64,000 nt of DNA from Actinotalea caeni (GTDB lineage: Bacteria > Actinomycetota > Actinomycetes > Actinomycetales > Beutenbergiaceae), in contig NZ_WNXX01000001.1 in NCBI RefSeq assembly GCF_009733795.1, positions 186,001 to 250,000 on the forward strand, given 5' to 3'. Under the pieces are notes generated by a model that did not search any database, was not told the DNA's origin, and worked only from the letters and a program-made list of their open reading frames with translations. Positions 41,527 to 51,569 of this stretch are shown here, piece after piece; the stretch's first letter is position 1; each line of letters begins with the position of its first letter. The position numbers and the translations under genes are program-made.

Positions 41527-41659
41527 TCGACCCTACGGAGCGTGACGGCGCCGGTCACCACCCGGGCCGAGGCGTGAGCGCCGCTCCGGCGACCTGCACC
41601 ACCCGCACGGTGTCGCACCGCACCGCACTCCGCGGCCAGGCAGGACCCGACCGCAGCGT

Positions 41660-42598
41660 TCAGCCGCGCACGGCCTCCGTCAGCACCGAGCCGTCGTCGG
41701 CGAGGAACGCCAGCCGGTCGCCGTCGACGACGAGCCAGGCGGCCTGGGCGAGCGCGGCGGCGAGGCTCTCGCCGTCGCACGCCATCAGCGTCTGCATCCC
41801 GGTCGTCGCGAGCACGCTGCCGTCGCCCGCGAGCGCCCAGCGGCCCGCGGTGCCGTTGCAGCCGTCGGAGCCGGTGTAGGTCCCGTCGTCGGCGAGCTCG
41901 AGGAACGGCTCGGTCTCGTAGGTGGTCGCCGGCACCCAGCGGCCGAGGACCCCGTCGTAGGAGGCGGGTGCGAGGTCGGCCGGCGGCGTCGGCACGGCGT
42001 CGAGCTGGGCCACCTGCTCGTCGTCGAGCGCGGGCTGCTGCCGGTAGGCGTCGTCGACGTCGTCCCGGGCAGCGGGCTCGCCGTCGACCGTGAGGGTCAC
42101 GTGCTCGATCCCGTCGGCGTCGATCAGCGCGATCCCGTCGCCCGCGGGCCCGTAGGCGACCGAGGCCTCGAGCCAGGCGGCCGCGTCCGCGCCGTCGCAC
42201 GAGCCGGACCACCCGTCCACGGTGGCGAGCAGCGCGCCCGCGCGCGCCGTCCAGGTGCCGTGCAGCACGCCGCAGCCGGCCCACACGGTGACCTCGCCGG
42301 GCGAGAACGGCGAGCCGATCTGGACCCAGGTGTCCTCGGTCGGCGCGCCGTCCCCGGTCACCCGCCACAGGCCGACCAGCTCCGACGGCGCGGGCACCTC
42401 GGCCGGCATGATGCCGCCCGCCGCCCCGCCGCCCGCTGCACCGCCGCCCGCGCCGTCGTCCGCCACGGCTCCGTCCGCACCGTCGCCCACGCCGTCGTCT
42501 CCCCCGCTGCCCGCCGGCGCACCCGCGCACGCAGCGAGCACCGCGACGCTCGCCACCGAGGCGAGGAGTCCGACCGTCCTGGTTCCACGTCTGCTCAT
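41660..42598 (-). CDS. META/HslJ-like domain lipoprotein
   Basis: A lipoprotein signal ends in VLAACAG, followed by a Gly/Ala/Asp-rich linker of about 45 residues. Two META-like modules follow: one around ELVGLWRVTGDG...AGCGVLHGTW, and one around GRWVPATTYETEPFLELADDGTYTGSDGCNGTAGRW, each with a conserved Cys/Gly turn. The protein is 312 residues with a strong GGAGGGG site. It is anchored outside the membrane. The family is linked to heat-shock and antibiotic tolerance in other bacteria, but the role here is unknown. Confidence 0.86.
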   Translation of the reverse strand: MSRRGTRTVGLLASVASVAVLAACAGAPAGSGGDDGVGDGADGAVADDGAGGGAAGGGAAGGIMPAEVPAPSELVGLWRVTGDGAPTEDTWVQIGSPFSPGEVTVWAGCGVLHGTWTARAGALLATVDGWSGSCDGADAAAWLEASVAYGPAGDGIALIDADGIEHVTLTVDGEPAARDDVDDAYRQQPALDDEQVAQLDAVPTPPADLAPASYDGVLGRWVPATTYETEPFLELADDGTYTGSDGCNGTAGRWALAGDGSVLATTGMQTLMACDGESLAAALAQAAWLVVDGDRLAFLADDGSVLTEAVRG

Positions 42599-42712
42599 GT
42601 CCCCTCCATGTGGCGTCCAGGCCCGTCGTTGCGCAGGTCCGCGAGCGCGGCGCAGCGTTCGCCCGCGACGAACACCCGTGCGCCGACGACGTCCGCCGCC
42701 TAGGTTGCCGAC

Positions 42713-43087
42713 ATGGCGGAGGTGATCCGGTTCCCCGGGACGCGCGAGGTCGTCGCGCCGCGGCGGCTGCTGTGGCGCGAGGCGATCGGTCACGAGCTGC
42801 GCCGCGAGAGGCACGCCCAGGAGCGCACGCAGGGCGACGTCGCGGACGCGGCCGGCATCTCGACGCAGTACCTGTCCGAGCTGGAGCGCGGACGCAAGGA
42901 ACCGTCCTCGGAGATCCTCGAGGCCGCCGCCGGCGCGCTCGGGCTCGACGTCGGCGCGCTCGCCCGTCGTGCCGCCGACGTGATCGCCCCGGTCGTCGAC
43001 CTCACCGAGGCCGCGGCGCACCGCGCCGCCGGCGACGACGCCGCGCCGGCGGCCCGGCCCGACGGCCCGGTGCTCCTCGCCGCCTGA
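42713..43087 (+). CDS. XRE-family regulator, PopR/ClgR-like
   Basis: This 124-residue protein has one helix-turn-helix (RTQGDVADAAGISTQYLSELERGRKEPSSEILEAAAGALG). It is close in pattern to ClgR and PopR, which control clp genes in actinobacteria. It sits next to and converges on a clpP pair, as popR does near clpP3-clpP4 in Streptomyces. TAGGTT ends six bases before the ATG, so the message is leaderless. The C-terminal tail is Ala/Pro-rich and ends in LLAA, a possible degradation tag. Confidence 0.85.
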   Translation: MAEVIRFPGTREVVAPRRLLWREAIGHELRRERHAQERTQGDVADAAGISTQYLSELERGRKEPSSEILEAAAGALGLDVGALARRAADVIAPVVDLTEAAAHRAAGDDAAPAARPDGPVLLAA

Positions 43088-43094
43088 GCCGGAG

Positions 43095-43700
43095 TCAGGC
43101 GGCGGGCAGCAGCTTGCGGCTCTCGATGACCTCGTCGACGACGCCGTAGGCCTGCGCGGCGTCCGCCGGCAGCACGAGGTCGCGCGCGGTGTCGGCCGCG
43201 ACCTGCTCGACGTCGCGGCCCGTGTGCCGCGCGAGGATCGTGTCGAGCTGCTCGCGCGTGCGCGCTACCTCCCGCGCCGCCAGCATCAGGTCGGGCAGCG
43301 TGCCGCGGCCACCGGACTCCGGCGGGTGCAGCAGCACCCGCGCGTGCGGCAGCATCCCGCGCCGGCCCGGCGCGCCCGCGGCGAGCAGCAGCGCCGCGGT
43401 CGAGGCCGCCTGCCCGACGCATATCGTCGAGATCGGCGCGCGCACGAACTGCATGGTGTCGTAGATGGCGAGGCTCGCGGTCACCGAGCCGCCCGGGGAG
43501 TTGAGGTAGAGCGCGATCTCGCGGTCCGGGTCGGCGGACTCCAGGTGGATCAGCTGGGCGATGACCGTGTTGGCCACGCCGTCGTCGATCTCGGTGCCGA
43601 GGAACACGATGCGGTCGCTCAGCAGCCGCGAGTACACGTCCGCCGCACGCTGACCGGTCGGGGTCGTCTCGACGACGCTCGGGATCGTGTAGGAGCTCAT
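43095..43700 (-). CDS. clpP: ATP-dependent Clp protease proteolytic subunit (second of pair)
   Basis: This 201-residue serine peptidase has the ClpP motifs: [20 protein letters not shown], the nucleophile region [15 protein letters not shown], the His-containing [13 protein letters not shown], and an Asp in the later loop ([22 protein letters not shown]). It forms the heptameric ring chambers with the partner encoded upstream. Its ATG overlaps the stop of that gene by four bases. The HPPESGG segment differs from the usual HQP(S/L)GG. Confidence 0.94.
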   Translation of the reverse strand: MSSYTIPSVVETTPTGQRAADVYSRLLSDRIVFLGTEIDDGVANTVIAQLIHLESADPDREIALYLNSPGGSVTASLAIYDTMQFVRAPISTICVGQAASTAALLLAAGAPGRRGMLPHARVLLHPPESGGRGTLPDLMLAAREVARTREQLDTILARHTGRDVEQVAADTARDLVLPADAAQAYGVVDEVIESRKLLPAA

Positions 43701-44287
43701 GCGAGCACCCCCGCCCGGCGCCGTGCGCCCAGCCGCAGCACGTCCGGGCCGTCGACGATCGCGTCGACGAACCCGTAGGCGAGCGCCTCCTCGGCGGTGA
43801 ACCAGCGGTCGCGGTCGGAGTCGCGGCGGATCCGCTCGACCTCCTGGCCGGTGTGCTGTGCCGTCAGCTCGGTCATCACCTTGTTGACGTGCTCGAGGTT
43901 CTCCGCCTGGATCGCGATGTCGATCGGCGACCCCTGCAGCCCCGCCGAGCCCTGGTGCATGAGGATCCGCGCGTGCGGCTGGGCGTAGCGCTTGCCCGGT
44001 GTGCCGGCCGAGAGCAGGAACTGCCCCATGCTCGCCGCCAGCCCGGTCGCGACCGTGACGACGTCGTTGCCGATCATCTGCATGGTGTCGAAGATGCCCA
44101 GCCCGGCCGAGACCGACCCGCCCGGGGAGTTGATGAGCAGCGTGATGTCGGCTCGCGGGTCCTCCGCCGCGAGCAGCAGCAGCTGGCTCGTCAGCCGCCG
44201 CCCGATCTCGTCGTCGACCTCCTGCGCCAGCACCAGGATCCGGTGCTGCATGAGGTTCTCGATCAGTCTGTCGTCCAGGTTCGGCAC
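43697..44287 (-). CDS. clpP: ATP-dependent Clp protease proteolytic subunit (first of pair)
   Basis: This 196-residue ClpP subunit has [22 protein letters not shown], the nucleophile motif [15 protein letters not shown], and [24 protein letters not shown] for the catalytic His. A conserved Asp follows in [23 protein letters not shown]. The GTG start has GAGGAGG before it. Paired clpP genes are standard in actinobacteria. The lack of clpX here and the PopR-like neighbour suggest the accessory clpP3P4-type pair. Confidence 0.94.
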   Translation of the reverse strand: MPNLDDRLIENLMQHRILVLAQEVDDEIGRRLTSQLLLLAAEDPRADITLLINSPGGSVSAGLGIFDTMQMIGNDVVTVATGLAASMGQFLLSAGTPGKRYAQPHARILMHQGSAGLQGSPIDIAIQAENLEHVNKVMTELTAQHTGQEVERIRRDSDRDRWFTAEEALAYGFVDAIVDGPDVLRLGARRRAGVLA

Positions 44288-44370
44288 GGTGCCCTCCTCG
44301 TCGTCGGGTCACCACCGTGCCCCGCCCGACGGCGTCGGTCACCGGGTCTCTGCCGGGGGCAGATCTGCTG

Positions 44371-44389
44371 TGGGCAGCACGGCTGCCCC
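44371..44389 (-). terminator. Terminator hairpin after the siderophore-interacting protein gene
   Basis: TGGGCAGC pairs perfectly with GCTGCCCA over a 3-base loop, about 40 bases beyond the gene's stop on the minus strand. Confidence 0.6.
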
Positions 44390-44430
44390 ACGAGGGTCGA
44401 CGAAACGCCGAAGGAGCTGGACGAGCCGAG

Positions 44431-45354
44431 TCAGCTCTCGGGTCGGCCGGCCCGCCAGTAACCCATGAAGGCGACCGAGCGGCGGTCGACGCCGTGCTCG
44501 CGCACGAGCGCGCGGCGCAGCCGCGTCACGACGCCGGCCTCACCGGCGAGCCAGGCGTAGAAGTCGCCCCGCACCGGCTCGGCCGGCACGTCCCACACGA
44601 TCCCGTCGGGGTCGACGGAGTCGGCGTCGCCGGCCTGCTCCGCGGGCTGCGCCGGGTCGGCACCGAGCCACTGGTCGAGCAGGCCGCGCACGGCGGGCTC
44701 GACGAGGCTGCCGTGCGGGAGCCCGTCGCGGCCGAACCAGCGCACCTGCACGCCGGCGGGAGCGGCCACCTCGAGAGCGTCGGCGGCGTGGGGCACCTCG
44801 AGCAGCACCGCACCGGTCGCGGTCGCGGGCAGCCCTTCGAGGATCGCCAGCGCCGCGGGGACCGCGGTCTCGTCGGCCACCAGCAGGAACCGGTCGGTGC
44901 CCGGCGCGGGACGGAAGCCGGTGCCGCCGTAGGGGCCGCCGTGCACGAGGTTGGGCCCGCACAGCTTGACGCGGTCGCCGATCGAGGCCTGCGCGGCCCA
45001 GCGCGAGGCGGGCCCCTCGTCGCCGTGCAGCACGAAGTCGACGTCGAGCTCGCCCTCGTAGGCACGGACCCGCCGCGACGTGTAGGTGCGGACCGGGTTG
45101 CGGCGCGCCTCCTCGCGGGCCAGGAGGTCCTGGTACCAGCTGAGCCCGTCGGAGTCGCCGACGTCGAGCGAGCCGTCCGGGGCGGGCAGGATCAGCTTGA
45201 CGCGCTGGTCGTCGCGGTCGTCGCCGAGGTCGGTGAGGTCCGGCCCGCCGAACGTGACGCGCAGGAAGCTCGGCGACAGCCGTTGCGTGCGGAGGACGGT
45301 CGCGTCGAAGAGCCGCCAGGCCTGCACGCTCGGACGCGTCGCTAGCTGAGTCAT
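44431..45354 (-). CDS. Siderophore-interacting (ferric-siderophore reductase) FAD protein
   Basis: This 307-residue ViuB-type flavoreductase has an FAD domain with [27 protein letters not shown] and [19 protein letters not shown]. An NAD(P)H domain follows with [21 protein letters not shown], and the C-terminal [23 protein letters not shown] is diagnostic. It releases iron from imported siderophores by reduction. I chose the ATG at 45354 rather than the TTG two codons earlier. An IdeR-type iron box immediately upstream shows control by iron supply. Confidence 0.95.
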   Translation of the reverse strand: MTQLATRPSVQAWRLFDATVLRTQRLSPSFLRVTFGGPDLTDLGDDRDDQRVKLILPAPDGSLDVGDSDGLSWYQDLLAREEARRNPVRTYTSRRVRAYEGELDVDFVLHGDEGPASRWAAQASIGDRVKLCGPNLVHGGPYGGTGFRPAPGTDRFLLVADETAVPAALAILEGLPATATGAVLLEVPHAADALEVAAPAGVQVRWFGRDGLPHGSLVEPAVRGLLDQWLGADPAQPAEQAGDADSVDPDGIVWDVPAEPVRGDFYAWLAGEAGVVTRLRRALVREHGVDRRSVAFMGYWRAGRPES

Positions 45355-45360
45355 CGCCAA

Positions 45361-45379
45361 TAAGGTTAGCCGTACCTCA
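45361..45379. promoter_or_regulatory. IdeR/DtxR iron box
   Basis: TAAGGTTAGCCGTACCTCA fits the 19-bp box TWAGGTWAGSCTWACCTWA at 17 positions. It overlaps the minus-strand -10 (TAACCT) just before the siderophore-interacting protein gene, so iron-loaded repressor should shut it off. Confidence 0.8.
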
Positions 45380-45415
45380 CCTAAAGGCGAAACCCGCTCC
45401 GCCTACGCTGTCGAT

Positions 45416-46156
45416 GTGACGACGACCACGGGCGCCGTACCCCGATCGATGTGGCTGCTGTCCGACAACCGCCGCTCGACGCTTGCCCTGCTGGCGTGCC
45501 TGCCGCTGGCCGCGGGTGCGATCTGGTGGTTGCTCTCCTCGGACGTGCTGGGCGCGGCCGAGGCGAGCGTCGACGGCGTCACGCTGCTCACGGGCGTCAC
45601 GGCCTGGACCGCGTTCGCGCTCGTGCACGCGCTGCTCACGATCGCGGCGTTCCGCGGTCTGCGCGGCGCCGCGCTGCACCGCGCCCTCACCGTCGACCCG
45701 CAGTGGCGGGCGCGCGGGCGAGGCGGGCGGCAGCGGCTGGTGCGGTGGCTGATGGGCACCGGGCCCTGGTCGTGGTCGGTGACGATGTCGCTGTTCGCCC
45801 TGGTCGTGGTCGTCGCGATGCTGCTCCAGCCGACGCTGCGCGCCACGACGGTCGCGCCGCTGCTCGCGGTCGCGATGGTCGCGCTGGCCTGGGTCGACGT
45901 GGCCCTCACCTACGCCGTCCACCACGCCCGGCTGAACACGACCGGCGAGGTGTACCGCTTCCCCGGCGAGCCGCCGGCCACGCTGCTCGACTACGTCTAC
46001 ATGGCGGTGGCGGTGCAGACGACGTTCGGCACCACCGACGTGCAGGTGATGCACCCGCGCGGCCGCCGGGCGGTCGTCAGCCAGGGCGTGCTCGCGTTCG
46101 GCTTCAACACCGTCATCATCGGCCTCGTCATCGCGCTGCTCGTGGGACTGACGTGA
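45416..46156 (+). CDS. DUF1345-family membrane protein
   Basis: This 246-residue membrane protein has about five helices. The DUF1345 signature is near the end: LDYVYMAVAVQTTFGTTDVQVMHPRGRRAVVSQGVLAFGFNTVIIGLVI. This resembles a two-helix ion-channel-like hairpin with a TTFGTTD loop. The function is unknown. The GTG start is leaderless (TACGCT six bases upstream). It is coupled by a GTGA overlap to the AlkZ-like gene. Confidence 0.85.
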   Translation: MTTTTGAVPRSMWLLSDNRRSTLALLACLPLAAGAIWWLLSSDVLGAAEASVDGVTLLTGVTAWTAFALVHALLTIAAFRGLRGAALHRALTVDPQWRARGRGGRQRLVRWLMGTGPWSWSVTMSLFALVVVVAMLLQPTLRATTVAPLLAVAMVALAWVDVALTYAVHHARLNTTGEVYRFPGEPPATLLDYVYMAVAVQTTFGTTDVQVMHPRGRRAVVSQGVLAFGFNTVIIGLVIALLVGLT

Positions 46157-47349
46157 CGGCACGGCCCTACACGCTCGACCAGCTGCGGCGGCTGACCCTG
46201 GCGCGACAGCTGCCGCGCGTGCGCGGTCGTGGCGTCGACGCCGTCGTCGAGACGTTCCGCGCCGTCGGGCCGATGCAGACGCAGACGGCGCGATCGACGT
46301 TCCTGGGGCTGGCGGCACGGCTGCCCGGGGTCACCCACGCCACGATCTCCGAGGCCTTCGAGCCGCACGCGCTCGTGCGCGGCAGCACCCTGCGCGGCAC
46401 GGTGCACACCGCGACACCCGAGCAGCACGTGTGGTTGGACCGCACCACCCGGGTGGGCCAGCGCGCGCACTGGACGCGCGTCCTCGAGCTCGACGGCGTG
46501 CCCGTCGAGGACGTCTGGACGGGCATCGAGGCGTTCGCCACACCGTCCTGGCGCTCCGTCGACGAGCTCGCCGAGCACCTGCGCGGCTGGCTCCTCGAGC
46601 ACGGCGTGCAGCCGACCGACCGGCTCGGGCAGCCGCTGGGCCGCTACCTCGCCTTCGGCCACGGCGGCCTCGTCCGACGGCCGCTCAGCGGCGGCTGGGA
46701 GGGTCAGGGCAAGGCTGCCTACCGCTCCGTCGCGGCGGCGCTCGACGACGTCGGTCACCCCGACGCCGCGCGGCTCGCCGCCCTGCGGGCGTCCAGCCAC
46801 GAGGACGCGATGGACGCCGTCGTGCTGCTCCACCTGCGCAGCCACGGCCCCGCGACACGGCACGACGTGGCGTGGTGGTCCGGCCTGGGTCTGCGCGAGG
46901 TCGACGCCGCGCTGGCGCGGCTGGGCGAGAGAGTCACCGCTCGGGGCGGCCCGGACGACCTCACCTACTGGGACGTGGCCGACGGCGTGCCCCGCCCGGT
47001 CCGTGACGTCGGTACCCGCCTGCTGGCGGAGTTCGACGCTCTCATGTGCGGCTACGACCCGAAGGGGCGGGGGCGCTTCCTGACGCCGGAGCAGCACGCC
47101 ACGCTGTGGAACCAGAAGAACGGGCTGGTCAGGCCACCGCTGCTGCACGCCGGTCGCATCGCTGGCTGGTGGCAGGCCGAGGGCAGCGGCCGGCGCCGTC
47201 GCCTCGTCGTCACGCCGTTCCCGGACGCACCGGCGCCGACCGAGGCCGACCTCGCCCCCGCCGTGGAGGCGGTCGCGGCGGCGATGGCGTGGGAGGTCAC
47301 CGAGGTCGAGGTGGCCGACCCGACCCGCGATGTCGGCGCTCGGCCCTAG
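46153..47349 (+). CDS. AlkZ-like DNA glycosylase (HTH_42, winged-helix)
   Basis: This 398-residue protein of the HTH_42 family has an N-terminal segment with MQTQTARS, which corresponds to the catalytic QxQ motif of AlkZ/AlkX DNA glycosylases. It also has FGHGGLVRRPL and a C-terminal domain with LWNQKNGLVRPPLLHAGRIAGWW. Members unhook interstrand crosslinks or remove alkylated bases, often from toxin-producing clusters; others are of unknown role. It shares a GTGA overlap with the DUF1345 gene. The TAG stop is followed by CCT, forming a -10 for the helicase gene. Confidence 0.85.
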   Translation: MTARPYTLDQLRRLTLARQLPRVRGRGVDAVVETFRAVGPMQTQTARSTFLGLAARLPGVTHATISEAFEPHALVRGSTLRGTVHTATPEQHVWLDRTTRVGQRAHWTRVLELDGVPVEDVWTGIEAFATPSWRSVDELAEHLRGWLLEHGVQPTDRLGQPLGRYLAFGHGGLVRRPLSGGWEGQGKAAYRSVAAALDDVGHPDAARLAALRASSHEDAMDAVVLLHLRSHGPATRHDVAWWSGLGLREVDAALARLGERVTARGGPDDLTYWDVADGVPRPVRDVGTRLLAEFDALMCGYDPKGRGRFLTPEQHATLWNQKNGLVRPPLLHAGRIAGWWQAEGSGRRRRLVVTPFPDAPAPTEADLAPAVEAVAAAMAWEVTEVEVADPTRDVGARP

Positions 47350-47379
47350 CCTCGGCGCACGCGAGCCGGAGGAGCAGGG

Positions 47380-49128
47380 GTGACGGGCACGGACACGAAC
47401 GACGCGGCCGACGACGCGGCCGGGCCCTGGGTGTGGCCCGCGGAGCCGAAGCTCTCGAACGCCTCGGAGCGGCAGGTCTGGCAGGACCTGGTCGCACAGC
47501 TGCCGTCCGGCGCGTTCCTGCTCGGCAACCTGCGGCTGAGCGACCGCAACAAGAACCACGAGATCGACGCGCTCGTGCTGCTGCCGGGGCGCGGCGCCGT
47601 CGTGCTCGAGGTCAAAGGCAGCGGCGTCGCGTGGGGCCCGGACGGCTGGACCGTCATGCGTGCCCAGCACCAGGTGCGCGCCGACCCGGTCGACCAGGCC
47701 CGCACCGCGATGTACGCGCTGCGCAACCTCGTCGAGCACGACGCGCGGTGGGGCGGCCGGGAGCGGATCCGCTGGGCGCACGCCGTCGTCACGCCGTTCA
47801 CACGGTTCGGGCCGGACTTCGCGCTGCCGGACCTGCCGCGCTGGATGCTGCACGACAAGGACGACCAGCGGTCCCTGGCGCAGCGGCTCGCCGAGCAGCT
47901 CGACCGCACCGAGCACGCCGACGCCCGGCGCCCGCACGAGGGCGACCTGGAGTTGGTCGTGGAGATCCTCACGCGACCCCGCGGGATGGCGGTCGACCGG
48001 CTCGCGGAGTCCGACGAGCGCGCTGCGGTCGCCGACCAGCTGACGATGGAGCAGGCCGTGCTGCTCGGCGCGACGCGGCTGCTGCGCCGGGTCGAGGTGC
48101 GCGGCGGGGCCGGCAGCGGCAAGACCGTGCTGGCGCTGCAGCAGGCCAAGGACCTCAGCCGCGGCGGCGCGGGCCGCTCGCGCGAGCGCGTGGCGCTGCT
48201 GTGCTACTCGATCGGGCTCGCCGAGCACCTCACGCGCGTGGTCTCGACGTGGGGGTGGAAGGAGCGGCCGGCGTTCGTCGGCACCTTCCACGACTTCGGC
48301 AGGCAGTGGGGTGCGCCGACCGGCTCCCGCACCGACAGCGCGTTCTGGGAGGAGCGGCTGCCCGCCGAGATGGCGCGGCTGGCCGCGCAGCTCCCGGACG
48401 CGCAGCGGTACGACTCGATCATCGTCGACGAGGCGCAGGACTTCGCCGACTCGTGGTGGCAGCCCGTGCTGAACGCGCTGCGCGACGAGCAGACCAGCGG
48501 GCTGTACGTCTACAGCGACGAGAACCAGCGACTGTTCGCCCGGTACGGCGAGCCCCCGGTGCCGCTGGTCCCGCTCGTCCTCGACCACAACCTGCGCAAC
48601 ACGCGGCAGATCCTCGACGCGTTCGCACCGCTGGCGCCGTCACGGATGCGACCCCGCGGCAGCGACGGCCCGGACGTGCGGTTCGTGCCCGCCGCGATCG
48701 ACGACGCCCTCGAGGCCGCCGACGACGCCGTCGAGCGACTGCTCGACGAGGGCTGGCCGCAGCAGCACGTGTGCCTGCTGACGACGGGCAAGCGGCACCC
48801 GGTCCAGGTCGAGCGCGCGGCGGGCGACGACCAGGAGGCCTACTGGCGCACGTTCTGGGAGACCGATGACGTCTTCTACGGCCACGTGCTGGGCTGCAAG
48901 GGCCTGGAGCGCCGCGTCGTCGTGCTGTGCGTCAACGACGACGGCGCGCGCGAACGCGCCCGGGAGCGCCTCTACGTCGGGATGTCCCGAGCGACCGACG
49001 TGCTGGTCGTCGTCGGCGACCCGGAGGTGATCCGGGCGGTGGGCGGCCCGGAGGTCGCCCACCGCCTCGGGATCAGGGAGTCGTCGCGTCCGGACGCAGG
49101 TCCAGCCGACGCAGGAGCTGCGCGTTGA
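47380..49128 (+). CDS. NERD nuclease-domain/UvrD-like helicase
   Basis: The N-terminal NERD domain (about 25-150) shows a nuclease-type pattern, [21 protein letters not shown], with Glu/Asp and ExK residues. An SF1 helicase follows: Walker [16 protein letters not shown], Walker [10 protein letters not shown], and a C-terminal motif [14 protein letters not shown] with [18 protein letters not shown]. The 2A/2B helicase parts are small, so the protein is 582 residues. The GTG start follows GGAGGAG. NERD-helicases are thought to process damaged or foreign DNA. The 3' end overlaps the copB gene antisense by 56 bp. Confidence 0.88.
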   Translation: MTGTDTNDAADDAAGPWVWPAEPKLSNASERQVWQDLVAQLPSGAFLLGNLRLSDRNKNHEIDALVLLPGRGAVVLEVKGSGVAWGPDGWTVMRAQHQVRADPVDQARTAMYALRNLVEHDARWGGRERIRWAHAVVTPFTRFGPDFALPDLPRWMLHDKDDQRSLAQRLAEQLDRTEHADARRPHEGDLELVVEILTRPRGMAVDRLAESDERAAVADQLTMEQAVLLGATRLLRRVEVRGGAGSGKTVLALQQAKDLSRGGAGRSRERVALLCYSIGLAEHLTRVVSTWGWKERPAFVGTFHDFGRQWGAPTGSRTDSAFWEERLPAEMARLAAQLPDAQRYDSIIVDEAQDFADSWWQPVLNALRDEQTSGLYVYSDENQRLFARYGEPPVPLVPLVLDHNLRNTRQILDAFAPLAPSRMRPRGSDGPDVRFVPAAIDDALEAADDAVERLLDEGWPQQHVCLLTTGKRHPVQVERAAGDDQEAYWRTFWETDDVFYGHVLGCKGLERRVVVLCVNDDGARERARERLYVGMSRATDVLVVVGDPEVIRAVGGPEVAHRLGIRESSRPDAGPADAGAAR

Positions 49129-51520
49129 GCGCGACGACGATCGTCGACAACGACATGAGGACCGCGCCGGCCGACATCGGCATGACGAACCCGACCGGGG
49201 CGAGCACGCCGGCGGCGAGCGGGACCGCGGCGAGGTTGTACCCGGCGGCCCACCACAGGTTCTGCTTCATCTTCCGGTAGGACGCCCGCGAGAGGTCGAC
49301 GACGGAGAGCACCGATCGCGGGTCGTCGCTGGCCAGGATGACGCCTGCGGAGCCGATCGCGACGTCGGTGCCCGCGCCGATCGCGATCCCGACGTCGGCC
49401 TGCGCGAGCGCCGGGGCGTCGTTGACGCCGTCACCGACCATCGCGACCCGGCGGCCCTCCCGCTGCAGCTCGGCGACGCTCGCGGCCTTGTCCTCGGGCC
49501 GGACGCCGGCGAAGTACCGATCGATGCCGAGCTCGCCCGCGACCGAGGCCGCCACCGACTCGGCGTCGCCGGTGATCATGACGACCTGGACGCCACGCCC
49601 GGCCAGCGCCGCGACGGCGGCCCGGGACTCGGGGCGGATCTCGTCGGCCAGTCGCAGCGCACCGACGACCGCGCCGTCGACGAGGACGTGCAGCACGGTC
49701 GCACCCTCGGCGCGCCAGGGCTCGGTCGCGGTGAGCGCGGCGACCCCCACCTGCTCCAGCAGGCGCGGCCCGCCGACCTGCACGGTGCGCTCCCCCACCC
49801 GTGCCCGGACGCCGAGGCCGGGCGCGGAGTCGAACCCCTGCGCGGGCTCGACCGTGAGACCGCGCTCACGGGCGGTGCGCACGATCGCCGCGGCGAGCGG
49901 GTGCTCGGAGTCGGCCTCCGCGGCCGCCGCGAGAGCGAGCACCGTGTCGGCGTCCTGGCCCTCGGCGGGCTCGACCGCGGTGACCGCCGGGGCGCCCTTG
50001 GTGAGCGTGCCGGTCTTGTCGAAGAGCACGGTGTCGACCGTGCGCATGCTCTCGAGCGCGAGCCGGTCCTTGACGAGGACGCCGCCGCGGGCCGCACGCT
50101 CGGTCGCGATCGACACGACGAGCGGGATCGCGAGGCCGAGGGCGTGGGGGCAGGCGATCACCAGGACGGTGACGGTCCGGACCACGGCCTGCTCCGGTGC
50201 ACCCACCACCGACCACACGACGGCGGTGATCGCGGCCGCGCCCAGCGCGAACCAGAAGAGCAGCGCCGCCGCGCGGTCGGCCAGCCGCTGCGCGCGCGAG
50301 GACGACGCCTGCGCCTCGGCGACGAGCCGCTGGATCCCGGCCAGCGCGGTGTCACCACCCACCGCGGTCACCTCGACGCGCAGCCCCGAGTCGGTGGCGA
50401 CGGTGCCGGCGACGACCTGGTCCCCGACCTGTCTGCGCACCGGCTTCGACTCGCCCGTGAGCATCGACTCGTCGACGTGCGCGCCGCCCTGCACGACCCG
50501 GCCGTCGGCGGGAACACGTCCACCCGGCCGCACCACGACGACGTCCCCCACGACGAGGTCGCCGGGCGCCACCGTGACGGTCTCCTCGCGCTCGACGCGC
50601 TCGGCCTCGTCGGGCAGCAGGGCCGCCAGCGAGTCGAGCGCCGAGGTCGTCTGCTCCAGCGACCGCATCTCCAGCCAGTGGCCGAGCAGCATGATGACGA
50701 CGAGCAGCGCCAGCTCCCACCAGAACTCGAGCTGCTCGGCGAGCAGCCCGAGGCCGGCTCCCCACGACGCGACGAACGCGACCGTGATCGCGAGACCGAT
50801 CAGCAGCATCATCCCGGGCTTGCGGGACCGCAGCTCGGACACCGCACCGGTGAGGAACGGGGCACCGCCCCAGGCGTACACGACCGTGCCGAGCACGCGC
50901 GGCACCCAGGTGGTGCCCTCGGGCACCGTGTAGCCGATCACCGCTGCGAACATCGGCGACAGCGCGACCACGGGCACCGCGAGCACGAGCATGATCCAGA
51001 ACAGCCGCCGGAACCGCTCGACACCGCCGTGACCGGCGTGGTCGTGGCCCGCGTGGCCGCCGTGGTCCCCGTGGTCAGGATGATCCGCGTGGTCGTGGCC
51101 CGCGTGGCCGCCGTGGTCCGCGTGGTCCGGGTGCGACGAGTCGTCCGCGTGGCCGGTGTGCGCGTGGCTCTCCTCCGACCCGTGCCCGGGCTCGTGCGCA
51201 CCCTGTGGCCCGTGGCCGGGGTGCCCACGGTGGTCTTGAGGCCCCTGCGACGCGTGCGCGGCGTGAGCATCGTGCTCGGGGTCGACCTGCGGCCCGTGGT
51301 CGCCATGAGCGGCGTGGTCGTCACCGGTCTGCGGCCCGTGGTGAGGCTCGTGGGCCCGGTCTGCCTGGTCTGCCCCGTCGGCCTGGGCGGCGTGCGCTGC
51401 GTGGGCTGCGTCAGCGCCTGCGCGCTGCCCGTCCTCCGCGACTTGGCCGGTGGCCTCGTGGTCGTGATCGTGGCCGTGTCGCGCGTGCTCGTCGTGCTCG
51501 TGGGTCGCGGGCTCGCTCAC
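49073..51520 (-). CDS. copB: CopB-type (P1B-3) copper/silver-exporting P-type ATPase with His-rich tail
   Basis: This 815-residue ATPase has an N-terminal extension of about 165 residues with roughly 39 histidines, instead of a CxxC metal-binding domain. The membrane signature is CPH ([17 protein letters not shown]), not CPC, and a late helix has [13 protein letters not shown]. Both point to the CopB (Cu2+/Ag+) class. DKTGTLTKG is the phosphorylation loop, [12 protein letters not shown] the nucleotide-binding SEHPL motif, and [22 protein letters not shown] the hinge. The GTG at 51520 has AGAGG upstream; a TTG 15 codons earlier would overlap promoter sequence. A CsoR-type operator lies upstream. 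Confidence 0.93.
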   Translation of the reverse strand: MSEPATHEHDEHARHGHDHDHEATGQVAEDGQRAGADAAHAAHAAQADGADQADRAHEPHHGPQTGDDHAAHGDHGPQVDPEHDAHAAHASQGPQDHRGHPGHGPQGAHEPGHGSEESHAHTGHADDSSHPDHADHGGHAGHDHADHPDHGDHGGHAGHDHAGHGGVERFRRLFWIMLVLAVPVVALSPMFAAVIGYTVPEGTTWVPRVLGTVVYAWGGAPFLTGAVSELRSRKPGMMLLIGLAITVAFVASWGAGLGLLAEQLEFWWELALLVVIMLLGHWLEMRSLEQTTSALDSLAALLPDEAERVEREETVTVAPGDLVVGDVVVVRPGGRVPADGRVVQGGAHVDESMLTGESKPVRRQVGDQVVAGTVATDSGLRVEVTAVGGDTALAGIQRLVAEAQASSSRAQRLADRAAALLFWFALGAAAITAVVWSVVGAPEQAVVRTVTVLVIACPHALGLAIPLVVSIATERAARGGVLVKDRLALESMRTVDTVLFDKTGTLTKGAPAVTAVEPAEGQDADTVLALAAAAEADSEHPLAAAIVRTARERGLTVEPAQGFDSAPGLGVRARVGERTVQVGGPRLLEQVGVAALTATEPWRAEGATVLHVLVDGAVVGALRLADEIRPESRAAVAALAGRGVQVVMITGDAESVAASVAGELGIDRYFAGVRPEDKAASVAELQREGRRVAMVGDGVNDAPALAQADVGIAIGAGTDVAIGSAGVILASDDPRSVLSVVDLSRASYRKMKQNLWWAAGYNLAAVPLAAGVLAPVGFVMPMSAGAVLMSLSTIVVALNAQLLRRLDLRPDATTP
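51036..51119. repeat. 33-bp direct repeat inside the His-rich region of copB
   Basis: An identical segment of at least 32 bp starts at 51036 and again at 51087, a period of 51 bp (17 codons). It encodes two copies of a [11 protein letters not shown] unit, showing expansion by in-frame duplication. Confidence 0.85.
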
Positions 51521-51569
51521 GTCGCCGCCTCTCTCGCCGCCTGTCGGTGTGGCACCCCGGGTCAACCGT

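Noticed and set aside
45997-48588. 863-codon minus-strand frame opposite the AlkZ-like and helicase genes
   Set aside because: Low-complexity shadow. The plus strand has Walker motifs and the QxQ motif.
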